Shown here: in pieces, positions 19,258 to 27,699 of the stretch | Layout: each line of letters starts with the position of its first letter | Position numbering within the stretch: position 1 is the stretch's first letter | Assembly: GCF_051860105.1 (NCBI RefSeq) | Contig: NZ_JBHYEO010000002.1 | Span: 1-64,000, forward strand | Origin: Microcella sp051860105 | GTDB lineage: Bacteria; Actinomycetota; Actinomycetes; Actinomycetales; Microbacteriaceae | Reading direction: 5' to 3' | DNA length: 64,000 nt | Translations under genes and position numbers: made by a program | The notes under the pieces: model-generated | Told to the model about the DNA's origin: nothing | What the model saw: the letters and a program-made list of their open reading frames with translations, nothing else | Database searches by the model: none

Positions 19258-21156
19258 ATGGCGGCACGAGAGGAATGGCGTCCGAAGCGCGGCGAGATTC
19301 CCACCGAGCCCGGCGTGTACCGCTTCACCGACGCCACGGGGCGCGTGCTCTACGTGGGCAAGGCGAAGAGTCTCCGCAGCCGTCTGAGCAACTACTTCCA
19401 GCCCCTGCACAGCCTGCACGACCGCACGAGGCGGATGGTGACGACCGCCCACGGCGTGGAGTGGACCGTCGTGGGCAGCGAGCTGGAGGCGCTCTCGCTG
19501 GAGTACACCTGGATCAAGGAGTTCGCACCGCCCTTCAACGTCAAGTTCCGTGACGACAAGACCTACCCCTACGTGGCGATCACGCTCGCCGATCGCGTCC
19601 CCCGAGTGATGGTCACCCGTACGCGCGGCATCAGCGGAGCGCGCTACTTCGGGCCCTACACGAAGGTGTGGGCGGTGCGCGAGACGGTCGATCTCATGCT
19701 CAAGGCGTTCCCGATGCGCTCCTGCTCCGAGAGCACCTACAAGCGGGCGCAGTCGACCAACCGGCCCTGCCTGCTCGGCGACATCGGCAAGTGCGCCGCA
19801 CCGTGCGTCGGGCGCGTGACGCCCGAGGAGCATCGGGGCATCGCGCTCGACTTCGCCTCCTTCATGGCGGGCAACGATGTGGGCTACGTGCGTCACCTGA
19901 AGTCGGCGATGGCGGACGCGGCGCGCGAGCTGGACTACGAGACGGCCGCGCGCATCCGCGATCAGATCGGAGCGCTCGAGACGGTGCTCGCGAAGAGCGC
20001 TGTCGTGCTCGACGACGACACGGATGCCGACGTCTTCGGCATCGCCTACGACGAGCTCGCCGCCGCGGTGCAGCTGTTCATCGTCCGCGGCGGCCGCATC
20101 CGCGGTGTGCGGGGCTGGGTCGTCGACACCGAGCTCGACGTCACGATGGCCGACCTCGTCGACTCGGTGCTGCAGAACGCCTACGACGCCGACTCTGCAC
20201 CGGCTCGCGAGATCATCGTGCCGGCGGTGCCCGATGATGTCCAGGCGCTGCAGACCGTGCTGACCGAGCGGCGACGGGCAGCGGGGGAGCGCGGCGCGGT
20301 GGTCGTGAAGACCGCTCAGCGCGGCGAGAAGGCCGCCCTCGCCGAGACGGTCGCGACCAACGCGCTCGGCGCTCTCGTGCAGTACAAGACCCGGCGCAGC
20401 GGCGACTTCACGGCCCGCTCGCAAGCGCTCGCGGACATCCAGGAAGCGCTCGGCCTCGCCGAGGCCCCGCTGCGTCTCGAGTGCTTCGACGTCTCGCACT
20501 TCGGGGGGAGCAACCCCGTGGCCTCGATGGTCGTGTTCGAGGACGGCCTGCCGCGCAAAGACCAGTACCGCAAGTTCGCGATCGCGGATGCCCGCGACGA
20601 CACCGACGCGGTGTACCAGGTGCTCCGCCGCCGTCTGGCGTACCTGCACGACGATGCCGCGACCCAGCCGAGCGCGGCGGAGGCAGAGGGCGGGGGAGCG
20701 GCGACGCGCAAGTCGTTCCACTACCGCCCGGGGCTCCTCGTCATCGACGGTGGTCAGCCGCAGGTCGCGGCGGCTGCGCGTGCGCTGCGCGACGAAGGTC
20801 TCCACGACATCGCCGTGTGCGGCATCGCCAAGAGGCTCGAGGAGGTCTGGCTGCCCGGCAACGAATTCCCCGTCATCCTGCCCCGGTCCTCCGACGCCCT
20901 GTTCCTGCTCCAGCGGCTGCGCGACGAAGCGCACCGCTTCGCGCTGCGGTACCAGCGCACGACGCGCTCGCGCGATATCCGCACGCGGCTGTCGAGCATC
21001 TCGGGCCTCGGCCCTGCGCGCACCTCCGAACTCCTGAAGCACTTCGGCTCGGTCTCGCGCCTTCGGGCCGCCAGCGTCGACGACCTCACGGCGGTGGGCG
21101 GCATCGGCCCCGCGACCGCCCAGCTCGTACACCGGGCTCTGCGCTCCGACGGTTAG
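19258..21156 (+). CDS. uvrC: Excinuclease ABC subunit C
   Basis: This 632-residue dual-incision nuclease of excision repair has an N-terminal GIY-YIG domain (GVYRFTDATGRVLYVGKAKSLRSRL, about 16-95) for the 3' cut. A cysteine-containing linker and a UVR motif (MADAARELDYETAARIRDQI) follow. The RNase H-like domain for the 5' cut contains ECFDVSHFGG and VIDGGQPQV. Two helix-hairpin-helix motifs close the protein (ISGLGPARTSELLKHFG; VGGIGPATAQLVHRAL). The start is ATG 19258, one base after the uvrA stop, so it is coupled to uvrA. Its TAG stop begins a TAGGCT -10 for rapZ. Confidence 0.98.
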   Translation: MAAREEWRPKRGEIPTEPGVYRFTDATGRVLYVGKAKSLRSRLSNYFQPLHSLHDRTRRMVTTAHGVEWTVVGSELEALSLEYTWIKEFAPPFNVKFRDDKTYPYVAITLADRVPRVMVTRTRGISGARYFGPYTKVWAVRETVDLMLKAFPMRSCSESTYKRAQSTNRPCLLGDIGKCAAPCVGRVTPEEHRGIALDFASFMAGNDVGYVRHLKSAMADAARELDYETAARIRDQIGALETVLAKSAVVLDDDTDADVFGIAYDELAAAVQLFIVRGGRIRGVRGWVVDTELDVTMADLVDSVLQNAYDADSAPAREIIVPAVPDDVQALQTVLTERRRAAGERGAVVVKTAQRGEKAALAETVATNALGALVQYKTRRSGDFTARSQALADIQEALGLAEAPLRLECFDVSHFGGSNPVASMVVFEDGLPRKDQYRKFAIADARDDTDAVYQVLRRRLAYLHDDAATQPSAAEAEGGGAATRKSFHYRPGLLVIDGGQPQVAAAARALRDEGLHDIAVCGIAKRLEEVWLPGNEFPVILPRSSDALFLLQRLRDEAHRFALRYQRTTRSRDIRTRLSSISGLGPARTSELLKHFGSVSRLRAASVDDLTAVGGIGPATAQLVHRALRSDG

Positions 21157-21159
21157 GCT
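21154..21159 (+). promoter_or_regulatory. Candidate -10 box of rapZ, fused with uvrC stop
   Basis: TAGGCT begins with the uvrC TAG. The predicted leader is short (about 27 nt) and contains the GCGAGGA Shine-Dalgarno at 21184-21190. Confidence 0.5.
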
Positions 21160-21193
21160 GGAGATCCGCCGTCCGGTCGACTCGCGAGGACTC

Positions 21194-22066
21194 ATGCCCG
21201 ACACCGTTCCGCACGATGTGCTCATCGTCACCGGCATGTCCGGTGCGGGTCGGTCGACCGTCGCGAACGCCCTGGAGGACCTCGGCTGGTACGTCGTCGA
21301 CAACCTCCCGCCGCAGATGCTGCGCCCGCTCGTCGACCTCGCGGTGCATCCGGGTAGTGCCCTGCCCCGCATCGCGGCGGTCGTCGACGTGCGCGGTGGC
21401 AAACTGTTCGCCGACCTCGCGACGATCATCGCCGAGCTGCGGTCGCGCGACACCGTCCGCGTGGTGTTCCTCGAGGCGACGGACGCCGCACTGGTGCGGC
21501 GTTTCGAACAGGTGCGCCGGCCGCATCCTCTTCAAGAGGACGGCACGCTGCTCGACGGCATCGCGCGCGAACGGGAGCGCATGCTCGAAGTGCGCGAACT
21601 GGCCGACATCATCATCGACACGACCGAGTTCAACATCCATCAGCTCGCGACGACGGTCACCGAGGTGTTCTCCCCGCAAGGCAGCCCTGGTGTCAAGGTG
21701 ACCCTCGAGAGCTTCGGTTTCAAGTACGGCACCCCCACCGATGCCGACATCGTGGCCGATGCCCGATTCCTGCCGAACCCGTTCTGGCAGCCCGAGCTGC
21801 GTGCCGCGACGGGCCTGGATTCCTCCGTCAGCAGCTATGTGCTCGCGCAGGAGGGCGCCACCGAGTTCCTCGACGCGTTCGAGGCCATGCTCCGACCGGT
21901 GCTCGCCGGGTACGCACGCGAGAACAAGCGGCATGCGACCATCGCGATCGGCTGCACCGGCGGCAAGCATCGCTCTGTCGCGCTCATCCGCGAGCTGGGC
22001 GAGCGACTGCACCTGCAGCCCGAGGTGAGCGTCACGGTGAAGCACCGCGACCTCGGACGCGAGTAG
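21194..22066 (+). CDS. rapZ: RapZ/YvcJ family nucleotide-binding protein
   Basis: This 290-residue P-loop ATPase/GTPase has Walker A GMSGAGRS at residues 14-21, a Walker B-like segment ending VVFLEATD, and the C-terminal signature IGCTGGKHRSV. In E. coli RapZ is an RNase E adaptor sensing glucosamine-6-phosphate; in Gram-positives (YvcJ) the role is less clear and nucleotide hydrolysis is shown. The start is ATG 21194 with GAGGA just upstream. The neighbours uvrC and whiA are the standard context, but yvcK, commonly found between rapZ and whiA, is missing. Confidence 0.93.
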   Translation: MPDTVPHDVLIVTGMSGAGRSTVANALEDLGWYVVDNLPPQMLRPLVDLAVHPGSALPRIAAVVDVRGGKLFADLATIIAELRSRDTVRVVFLEATDAALVRRFEQVRRPHPLQEDGTLLDGIARERERMLEVRELADIIIDTTEFNIHQLATTVTEVFSPQGSPGVKVTLESFGFKYGTPTDADIVADARFLPNPFWQPELRAATGLDSSVSSYVLAQEGATEFLDAFEAMLRPVLAGYARENKRHATIAIGCTGGKHRSVALIRELGERLHLQPEVSVTVKHRDLGRE

Positions 22067-22069
22067 GGT
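22064..22069 (+). promoter_or_regulatory. Candidate -10 box of whiA, fused with rapZ stop
   Basis: TAGGGT begins with the rapZ TAG stop, 46 nt before the whiA GTG. Confidence 0.35.
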
Positions 22070-22115
22070 CGAATGCCGTACCCCCGCATCCGAGCCCTTC
22101 GAGAGGACGACAACT

Positions 22116-23096
22116 GTGGCGTTGACCGCTGATGTGAAGCACGAGCTCTCGCAGTTGGCGGTCACCAAGACCACGGTGCGCGCAGCAGAGCTCGCGACCG
22201 TCCTGCGTTTCGCGGGAGGGCTGCACCTCATCTCCGGCCGTGTCGCCGTCGAGGTTGAGCTCGACACCCCGGAGATCGCACGACGGGTGCGCCGAGACCT
22301 CGTCGAGCTCTACGGCATGCGCAGCGATGCTGCGATGCTCTCGCCCGGGGGTATCCGCAAGACCCCCGCCTATGTCGTCCGCGTCCTCGACGGCGGCGAG
22401 ACCCTCGCCCGCCAGACCGGTCTGCTGGATGCCCGGCGACGACCCGTGCGCGGCCTCCCGAACCGCCTCACGACCGGGTCGCAGGAGGAGCTCGCCGCGG
22501 TGTGGCGCGGAGCGTTCCTGGCTCACGGCTCCCTCACCGACCCCGGCCGGTCGGCGGCGCTCGAGATCACCTGCCCGGGCAACGAATCGGCGATGGCCCT
22601 GGTGGGTGCTGCGGGGCGCCTGGGCATCGCGGCGAAGGCCCGCGAGGTGCGCGGCGTTCACCGTGTGGTGATCCGTGACGGCGAGAAGATCAGTCAGATG
22701 CTCCGGCTCATGGGGGCCGAGTCGACGGTCAGCGACTGGGAAGCGCTGCGGGCACGGCGCGAGGTGCGCGCGACCGCCAACCGGCTCGTGAACTTCGACG
22801 ACGCGAACCTGCGACGCTCGGCGCAGGCAGCCGTGGCCGCCTGCGCTCGTGTCGAGCGCGCGCTCGAGATCCTCGGCGACGACCTTCCCGAGCACCTGCG
22901 GTACGCCGGCCAGCTGCGTCTCGACCATCGCGACTCGAGCCTCGACGAACTCGGCCACCACGCCGACCCGCCCATGACCAAAGACGCCGTCGCCGGGCGC
23001 ATCCGGCGCCTGCTGGCGATGGCCGACAAGCGGGCCGAGCAGCTCGGCATCCCCGGTACCGACGCGAACCTGCCCCCCGACATCGACCTCGACTAG
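22116..23096 (+). CDS. whiA: Sporulation/cell-division regulator WhiA homologue
   Basis: This 326-residue DNA-binding protein has two degenerate LAGLIDADG homing-endonuclease-like repeats in the N-terminal two thirds (GGLHLISGRVAVEVELDT; RGAFLAHGSLTDPGRSAALEI). The C-terminal helix-turn-helix region is SLDELGHHADPPMTKDAVAGRIRRLLAMAD. In Streptomyces WhiA acts with WhiB on cell-division genes such as ftsZ; a conserved role in non-sporulating Actinobacteria is inferred. The start is GTG 22116, with GAGAGGACGAC upstream. Confidence 0.96.
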   Translation: MALTADVKHELSQLAVTKTTVRAAELATVLRFAGGLHLISGRVAVEVELDTPEIARRVRRDLVELYGMRSDAAMLSPGGIRKTPAYVVRVLDGGETLARQTGLLDARRRPVRGLPNRLTTGSQEELAAVWRGAFLAHGSLTDPGRSAALEITCPGNESAMALVGAAGRLGIAAKAREVRGVHRVVIRDGEKISQMLRLMGAESTVSDWEALRARREVRATANRLVNFDDANLRRSAQAAVAACARVERALEILGDDLPEHLRYAGQLRLDHRDSSLDELGHHADPPMTKDAVAGRIRRLLAMADKRAEQLGIPGTDANLPPDIDLD

Positions 23097-23142
23097 GGCG
23101 GAGCCGCGGGAACAGACGGGCCCGCTGGCCGGTTGCCCTCGG

Positions 23143-23161
23143 TAGACTGACGCACCGTCAG
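23143..23161 (+). promoter_or_regulatory. sodA promoter region with short inverted repeat
   Basis: A TAGACT -10 at 23143-23148 runs into the inverted repeat CTGACG-CAC-CGTCAG at 23147-23161, which would cover the start of transcription. It is a candidate operator. Confidence 0.45.
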
Positions 23162-23218
23162 CGCGGTCGTCGATGTTCCGGCGGCCGGACGCCCTATCAG
23201 GAGGAGAGAAACGCTCCC

Positions 23219-23845
23219 ATGTCCGTCTACACGCTTCCCGAGCTCGGTTACGACTACGCGGCCCTCGAGCCGCACATCAGCGCCCGCATCATGGAGCTGC
23301 ACCATTCGAAGCACCACGCCGCCTACGTCGCTGGCGCCAACGGCGCCCTCGAGGCGATGGCCGAGGCGCGCGAGAGCGGCTCGTTCGCGAACATCAACCG
23401 CCTCGAGAAAGACCTCGCGTTCCACCTCGGTGGCCACATCAACCACTCGATCTTCTGGACGAACCTCTCCCCGGACGGCGGCGACAAGCCGACCGGCGAC
23501 CTCGCCGCGGCGATCGATGAGTTCTTCGGCTCGTTCGACCAGTTCGTCGCCCACTTCACGGCCGCATCGATGGGCATCCAGGGCTCGGGCTGGGGCGTGC
23601 TGTCGTGGGATCCGATCGGGCGTCGGCTCATCATCCAGCAGCTCTTCGACCAGCAGGGCAACACCGCGCAGGCGACCGTTCCCCTGCTGCAGCTCGACAT
23701 GTGGGAGCACGCGTTCTACCTCGACTACGTCAACGTGAAAGCCGATTACGTGAAGGCGTTCTGGAACATCGTGAACTGGCAGAACGTCGCTGATCGCTTC
23801 GCGGCGGCACGCTCGCACACCGACGGGCTCCTGCTACTGTCGTAA
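23219..23845 (+). CDS. sodA: Superoxide dismutase (Mn/Fe family)
   Basis: This 208-residue cytoplasmic enzyme dismutates superoxide. The metal ligands are His28 (MELHHSKHH), His76 (GGHINHSIFW), Asp160 and His164 (QLDMWEHAFYLDY), with the family motif GSGWGVLSWD. Manganese or iron preference cannot be fixed from sequence alone. AGGAGG at 23200-23205 precedes the ATG. The gene is monocistronic, with its own promoter signal and a downstream hairpin. Confidence 0.97.
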   Translation: MSVYTLPELGYDYAALEPHISARIMELHHSKHHAAYVAGANGALEAMAEARESGSFANINRLEKDLAFHLGGHINHSIFWTNLSPDGGDKPTGDLAAAIDEFFGSFDQFVAHFTAASMGIQGSGWGVLSWDPIGRRLIIQQLFDQQGNTAQATVPLLQLDMWEHAFYLDYVNVKADYVKAFWNIVNWQNVADRFAAARSHTDGLLLLS

Positions 23846-23855
23846 CAGGCGTCGC

Positions 23856-23887
23856 GGCCGGGGCTGAGGCCCCGGCCATCGTCTTTT
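23856..23887 (+). terminator. Terminator of sodA, possibly inside the gapA leader
   Basis: A perfect 9-bp stem (GGCCGGGGC / GCCCCGGCC, loop TGAG) at 23856-23877 is followed by ATCGTCTTTT. A TACTGT -10-like box at 23835-23840 lies upstream of it, so it could also act as a leader hairpin of gapA. Confidence 0.8.
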
Positions 23888-23898
23888 CACCCCTGAAC

Positions 23899-23918
23899 CA
23901 CCACCTCTACCACCACCA
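23899..23918 (+). promoter_or_regulatory. CCA-rich leader block of gapA, identical to pyk leader
   Basis: This 20-nt CCA-rich block is identical to 3410-3429 before pyk. It is followed by the inverted repeat GGCGCC-GTG-GGCGCC (23921-23935) and the AGGAG Shine-Dalgarno at 23944. Confidence 0.6.
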
Positions 23919-23953
23919 ATGGCGCCGTGGGCGCCTGAGCAACAGGAGATCGC

Positions 23954-24964
23954 GTGAGCGTGAAAGTCGGCATCAACGGATTCGGCCGCATCGGCCGCAA
24001 CTACCTGCGGGCGGCTCTCGCCCAGGGCAGCGACCTCGAGATCGTCGCGGTCAACGACCTGACCGACAACGCGGCGCTCGCGCACCTCCTGAAGTACGAC
24101 TCGGTCGGCGGCGTGCTCGCCCACGATGTCTCGCACGACGGCGACTCGATCACGGTCGGCGGCCGCCGTATCCGGGTGTTCGAGGAGCGAGACCCGGCGG
24201 CGCTGCCCTGGAGCGACCTCGGCGTCGATATCGTCATCGAGTCGACCGGGCGGTTCACGAAGGCGGAGGACGCCAAGAAGCACATCGCCGGCGGCGCCAA
24301 GAAGGTTCTCATCTCCGCGCCCGCGACCGGCGACGACGCGACGATCGTCATGGGTGTCAACGAGGAGACGTACGACCCCGCCACCGACGTCATCATCTCG
24401 AACGCCTCGTGCACGACCAACTGCCTCGCCCCGCTCGCGAAGGTCTTCAACGACGCCTTCGGGATCGAGCGCGGCTTCATGATGACGGCCCACGCCTACA
24501 CCGCCGACCAGAACCTTCAGGATGGCCCGCACAGCGACCTCCGTCGTGCCCGCGGCGCGGCGATCAACATCGTGCCCGCGTCCACCGGAGCAGCCAAGGC
24601 CATCGGCCACGTGCTGCCCGAGCTCAACGGCAAGCTGAGCGGCTCGTCCTACCGCGTGCCCGTGCCGACCGGCTCGATCGTCGACCTCACGATCGTGACG
24701 CCGACCGAGGGCCTCACCGCTGAGACGATCAATGCCGCCTACAAGGCCGCCGCGTCCGAGGGTCGACTCGCGGGCTACCTCGAGTACACGGCGGACCCGA
24801 TCGTGTCGAGCGACATCCAGCTCAACCCGCACTCGGCGATCTTCGACTCGGAGCTCACGAACGTCAGCGGCACCCTCGTGAAGGTCTCCGCCTGGTACGA
24901 CAACGAGTGGGGCTACTCGAACCGCCTCGTCGACCTCACCGAATACGTCGGCGCCCGCCTGTAG
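23954..24964 (+). CDS. gapA: Glyceraldehyde-3-phosphate dehydrogenase
   Basis: This 336-residue NAD-dependent glycolytic enzyme has the N-terminal Rossmann motif VGINGFGRIGR, the catalytic cysteine Cys153 in SNASCTTNC with the following histidine-containing helix, and the C-terminal WYDNEWGYSNR. The start is GTG 23954 behind AGGAG. It is the first gene of gapA-pgk-tpiA (25 nt to pgk), which carries out the lower glycolytic triose steps. The leader shares an identical block with pyk, suggesting joint post-transcriptional control (inference). Confidence 0.98.
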   Translation: MSVKVGINGFGRIGRNYLRAALAQGSDLEIVAVNDLTDNAALAHLLKYDSVGGVLAHDVSHDGDSITVGGRRIRVFEERDPAALPWSDLGVDIVIESTGRFTKAEDAKKHIAGGAKKVLISAPATGDDATIVMGVNEETYDPATDVIISNASCTTNCLAPLAKVFNDAFGIERGFMMTAHAYTADQNLQDGPHSDLRRARGAAINIVPASTGAAKAIGHVLPELNGKLSGSSYRVPVPTGSIVDLTIVTPTEGLTAETINAAYKAAASEGRLAGYLEYTADPIVSSDIQLNPHSAIFDSELTNVSGTLVKVSAWYDNEWGYSNRLVDLTEYVGARL

Positions 24965-24989
24965 GCGCGGGTCGAGAAGAGGAGCCCTC

Positions 24990-26204
24990 GTGGCCCTGCG
25001 TACGATCGAGTCCCTCGGCGACCTCACGGGCCGGCGCGTCATCGTGCGGTGCGATCTCAACGTGCCGCTCGCCGACGGTGTCGTGACCGATGACGGGCGC
25101 ATCCGTGCGTCGTTGCCGACCCTCAACGCGCTCCTGCACCGGGGCGCGAAGGTCGTGGTGGTGTCGCACCTCGGGCGGCCCGAAGGAGCCCCCGATGAGC
25201 GCTACAGCCTGCGTCCCGTCGCGCAGCGCTTGAGCGAGCTGCTCGGGGCGCCCGTCGCGTTCGCGAGCGACACCGTGGGCGCATCGGCGGCGGATGCCGT
25301 GGCCGGTCTCGCCGACGGCGGGATCGCGGTTCTCGAGAACCTGCGCTTCAATCCCGGCGAGACGTCGAAAGACGGCGCCGAGCGGCAGGCTTTCGCCGAC
25401 GAGCTCGCCCGCTTCGGCGACGCGATGGTCTCCGACGGCTTCGGCGTGGTGCACCGCAAGCAAGCCAGCGTGTACGAGCTCGCGCTCACGCTGCCGAGCG
25501 CGGCCGGCTCCCTGATCTCCGCGGAGACCGATGTGCTGGACCGCCTCACCGAGCGCCCAGAGCGGCCGTACACGGTCGTGCTGGGCGGCTCGAAGGTGAG
25601 CGACAAGCTCGGGGTCATCGCTCACCTGCTGCCGCGGGTCGACCGTCTGCTCATCGGCGGGGGCATGCTGTTCACGTTCCTCGCCGCGCAGGGCCGGAAG
25701 GTGGGCGCGAGCCTGCTCGAGGCCGACCAGCTCGACACGGTGCGGGGCTACCTCGCCGAGGCCGAGCGGCGCGGCGTGCAGATCGTGCTGCCCACGGACG
25801 TCGTCGTCGCCGAGCGTTTCGCGGCGGATGCTCCGCACACCGTGCAGCGGGCCGACGCGCTCGAGGAGGGTCCGGCAGGAGCATCCGGGATCGGGCTCGA
25901 TATCGGGCCGGAGACGGCCGCTGCCTTCGCCGACCTCGTCGCCTCATCGACCACCGTCTTCTGGAACGGGCCGATGGGCGTCTTCGAGTTCCCCGCGTTC
26001 GCGGGAGGCACCCGTGCGGTCGCCGAAGCGCTCACGCGGGTGTCGGGCCTCGGGGTCGTGGGCGGAGGCGACTCCGCTGCCGCCGTGCGCGCACTCGGGT
26101 TCACTGATGACGATTTCGGTCACGTCTCCACCGGAGGCGGCGCCAGCCTCGAGTTCCTCGAGGGCAAGAAGCTTCCCGGCCTGGAGGTCCTCGGATGGCT
26201 GTAG
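24990..26204 (+). CDS. pgk: Phosphoglycerate kinase
   Basis: This 404-residue enzyme transfers phosphate from 1,3-bisphosphoglycerate to ADP. Visible are the N-terminal signature RVIVRCDLNVPL, the substrate-binding SHLGRPEG, the hinge region GGSKVSDKLGV, the nucleotide-binding FWNGPMGVFEF and the final STGGGASLEFLEG. GAGGAG precedes the GTG start. Its stop lies inside the tpiA start region (10-nt overlap), indicating coupled translation. Confidence 0.98.
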   Translation: MALRTIESLGDLTGRRVIVRCDLNVPLADGVVTDDGRIRASLPTLNALLHRGAKVVVVSHLGRPEGAPDERYSLRPVAQRLSELLGAPVAFASDTVGASAADAVAGLADGGIAVLENLRFNPGETSKDGAERQAFADELARFGDAMVSDGFGVVHRKQASVYELALTLPSAAGSLISAETDVLDRLTERPERPYTVVLGGSKVSDKLGVIAHLLPRVDRLLIGGGMLFTFLAAQGRKVGASLLEADQLDTVRGYLAEAERRGVQIVLPTDVVVAERFAADAPHTVQRADALEEGPAGASGIGLDIGPETAAAFADLVASSTTVFWNGPMGVFEFPAFAGGTRAVAEALTRVSGLGVVGGGDSAAAVRALGFTDDDFGHVSTGGGASLEFLEGKKLPGLEVLGWL

Positions 26205-26986
26205 CACGCACCCCGCTCATCGCGGGCAACTGGAAGATGAACCTCGACCACCTGCAGTCGATCGCGTTCGTGCAGAAGCTGGCGTGGAGCCTGCGCGATG
26301 CGAAGCACGACTACGGCCAGGTGGAGGTCGCGGTGTTCCCGCCCTTCACCGATCTCCGGAGCGTTCAGACGCTCGTGACGGCCGACAAGCTCGAGCTCCG
26401 GTACGGCGGCCAAGACCTCTCGGTGCACGACAGCGGCGCCTACACGGGCGAGATCTCCGGTGCCTTCCTGGCGGCGCTCGACTGCCGCTACGTGATCATC
26501 GGGCACAGCGAGCGCCGGCAGTACCACGCCGAGACCGACCAGGTCGTGGCCGACAAGACCGCGGCGGCACTGCGGCACGGCCTCGTTCCGGTGATCTGCG
26601 TGGGGGAGACAGCCGACGATCTGGAGCAGCATGGCCCCTCAGCGGTGCCCGTCGCGCAGCTGACGGCCGTACTCCAGGGGCTCGCTGCCGACGCCGAGAT
26701 CGTCGTCGCCTACGAGCCCGTCTGGGCGATCGGCTCCGGCCAGGCGGCCACGCCGGAGCAGGCGCAGCAGGTCTGCGCCGCACTGCGCGACGTCATCTCT
26801 GCGACGCTCGGAGACGAGGCGGCCGCGCGCACACGGATCCTGTACGGCGGTTCGGTCAAGGCGGCGAACATCGCGGGCTTCATGAAGCACAAGGACGTCG
26901 ATGGCGCCCTCGTCGGCGGTGCCAGCCTCGACGTCGACGAGTTCTCGAGCATCGCGCGCTTCCCGAAGCACGTCGGCACCGCCTGA
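26195..26986 (+). CDS. tpiA: Triosephosphate isomerase
   Basis: This 263-residue TIM barrel interconverts dihydroxyacetone phosphate and glyceraldehyde-3-phosphate. N-terminal GNWKMN carries the catalytic lysine, GHSERR the catalytic histidine, and AYEPVWAIGSG the catalytic glutamate and flexible loop. LYGGSVKAANI and GALVGGASL form the phosphate site. The start ATG 26195 overlaps the end of pgk, and it closes the glycolytic operon before secG. Confidence 0.98.
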   Translation: MAVARTPLIAGNWKMNLDHLQSIAFVQKLAWSLRDAKHDYGQVEVAVFPPFTDLRSVQTLVTADKLELRYGGQDLSVHDSGAYTGEISGAFLAALDCRYVIIGHSERRQYHAETDQVVADKTAAALRHGLVPVICVGETADDLEQHGPSAVPVAQLTAVLQGLAADAEIVVAYEPVWAIGSGQAATPEQAQQVCAALRDVISATLGDEAAARTRILYGGSVKAANIAGFMKHKDVDGALVGGASLDVDEFSSIARFPKHVGTA

Positions 26987-27009
26987 TCCCTGCCCCGCCC
27001 GCCGTCCGG

Positions 27010-27015
27010 TAGGGT
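27010..27015 (+). promoter_or_regulatory. Candidate -10 box of secG
   Basis: TAGGGT lies 35 nt before the secG GTG. A Shine-Dalgarno (GAGAGG) lies between them. Confidence 0.4.
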
Positions 27016-27050
27016 AGGAGACTGTTCGAAACGCGCGAGAGGTCCAATCC

Positions 27051-27299
27051 GTGGAAATCCTTCAGGTCGTGCTCCAGGTCATCCTGGGCATCACGAGCCT
27101 TCTGCTGACCCTGATGATCCTGCTGCACCGCGGTCGCGGTGGCGGGCTCTCCGACATGTTCGGAGGCGGTGTCACGTCGAACCTCGGCGCGTCCGGGGTC
27201 GCCGAGCGCAACCTCAACCGCATCACGATCATCCTCGCGCTCGTTTGGGTCAGCTCGATCGTCGTCCTCGGTCTCATCACGCGTTTCAACGCGGCTTAA
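27051..27299 (+). CDS. secG: Preprotein translocase subunit SecG
   Basis: This 82-residue membrane protein is the small auxiliary subunit of the SecYEG channel. It has two transmembrane segments (VLQVILGITSLLLTLMILL and ITIILALVWVSSIVVLGLIT) with the family loop RGRGGGLSDMFGGGV between them. The start is GTG 27051. It sits between tpiA and rbpA, a usual actinobacterial order. Confidence 0.93.
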   Translation: MEILQVVLQVILGITSLLLTLMILLHRGRGGGLSDMFGGGVTSNLGASGVAERNLNRITIILALVWVSSIVVLGLITRFNAA

Positions 27300-27309
27300 G
27301 GAGCACACC

Positions 27310-27666
27310 ATGGTCTCAGGCGGTAGCGCCATCCGCGGCTCGCGGGTCGGCTCCGGCCCCATGGGCGAGCAGGACCGCGGCGTCCACGCGGACCGCATCT
27401 CCATCTCCTACTGGGATGCGATGGGCAACGAGACGGTTCGTCACTTCGCGGCGAACCTCCCGGAAGAGGAGATCCCCGAGACGATCGATTCCCCGTCGAC
27501 CGGGCTCCCGGCGGGTCGCGACAAGAACAACCCGCCGCAGGTCGCCAAGAACGAGCCCTACAAGACGCATCTGGCCTATGTGAAAGAGCGCCGGACCGAC
27601 GAAGAGGCCGCGCAGATCCTCGACGAGGCGCTGCTCAAGCTCCGGCAGCGTCGAGGCTCCGCCTGA
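27310..27666 (+). CDS. rbpA: RNA polymerase-binding protein RbpA
   Basis: This 118-residue actinobacterial transcription factor binds the principal sigma factor and stabilises open complexes. The N-terminal tail (AIRGSRVGSGPM) and the C-terminal sigma-interaction helices (KTHLAYVKERRTDEEAAQILDEALLKLRQRRG) are recognisable. The central RbpA core domain has no cysteine, so no zinc site is present, unlike some homologues. The ATG at 27310 follows the secG stop by 10 nt, with GGAG upstream. Confidence 0.92.
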   Translation: MVSGGSAIRGSRVGSGPMGEQDRGVHADRISISYWDAMGNETVRHFAANLPEEEIPETIDSPSTGLPAGRDKNNPPQVAKNEPYKTHLAYVKERRTDEEAAQILDEALLKLRQRRGSA

Positions 27667-27699
27667 CCGTCGCGCCTCGCGTGCCGTCTCGGTGACGGA

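Noticed and set aside
27684..27698. Possible terminator CCGTC-TCGGT-GACGG between rbpA and pgl
   Set aside because: Only 5 bp of stem and no T tract; not distinguishable from chance.
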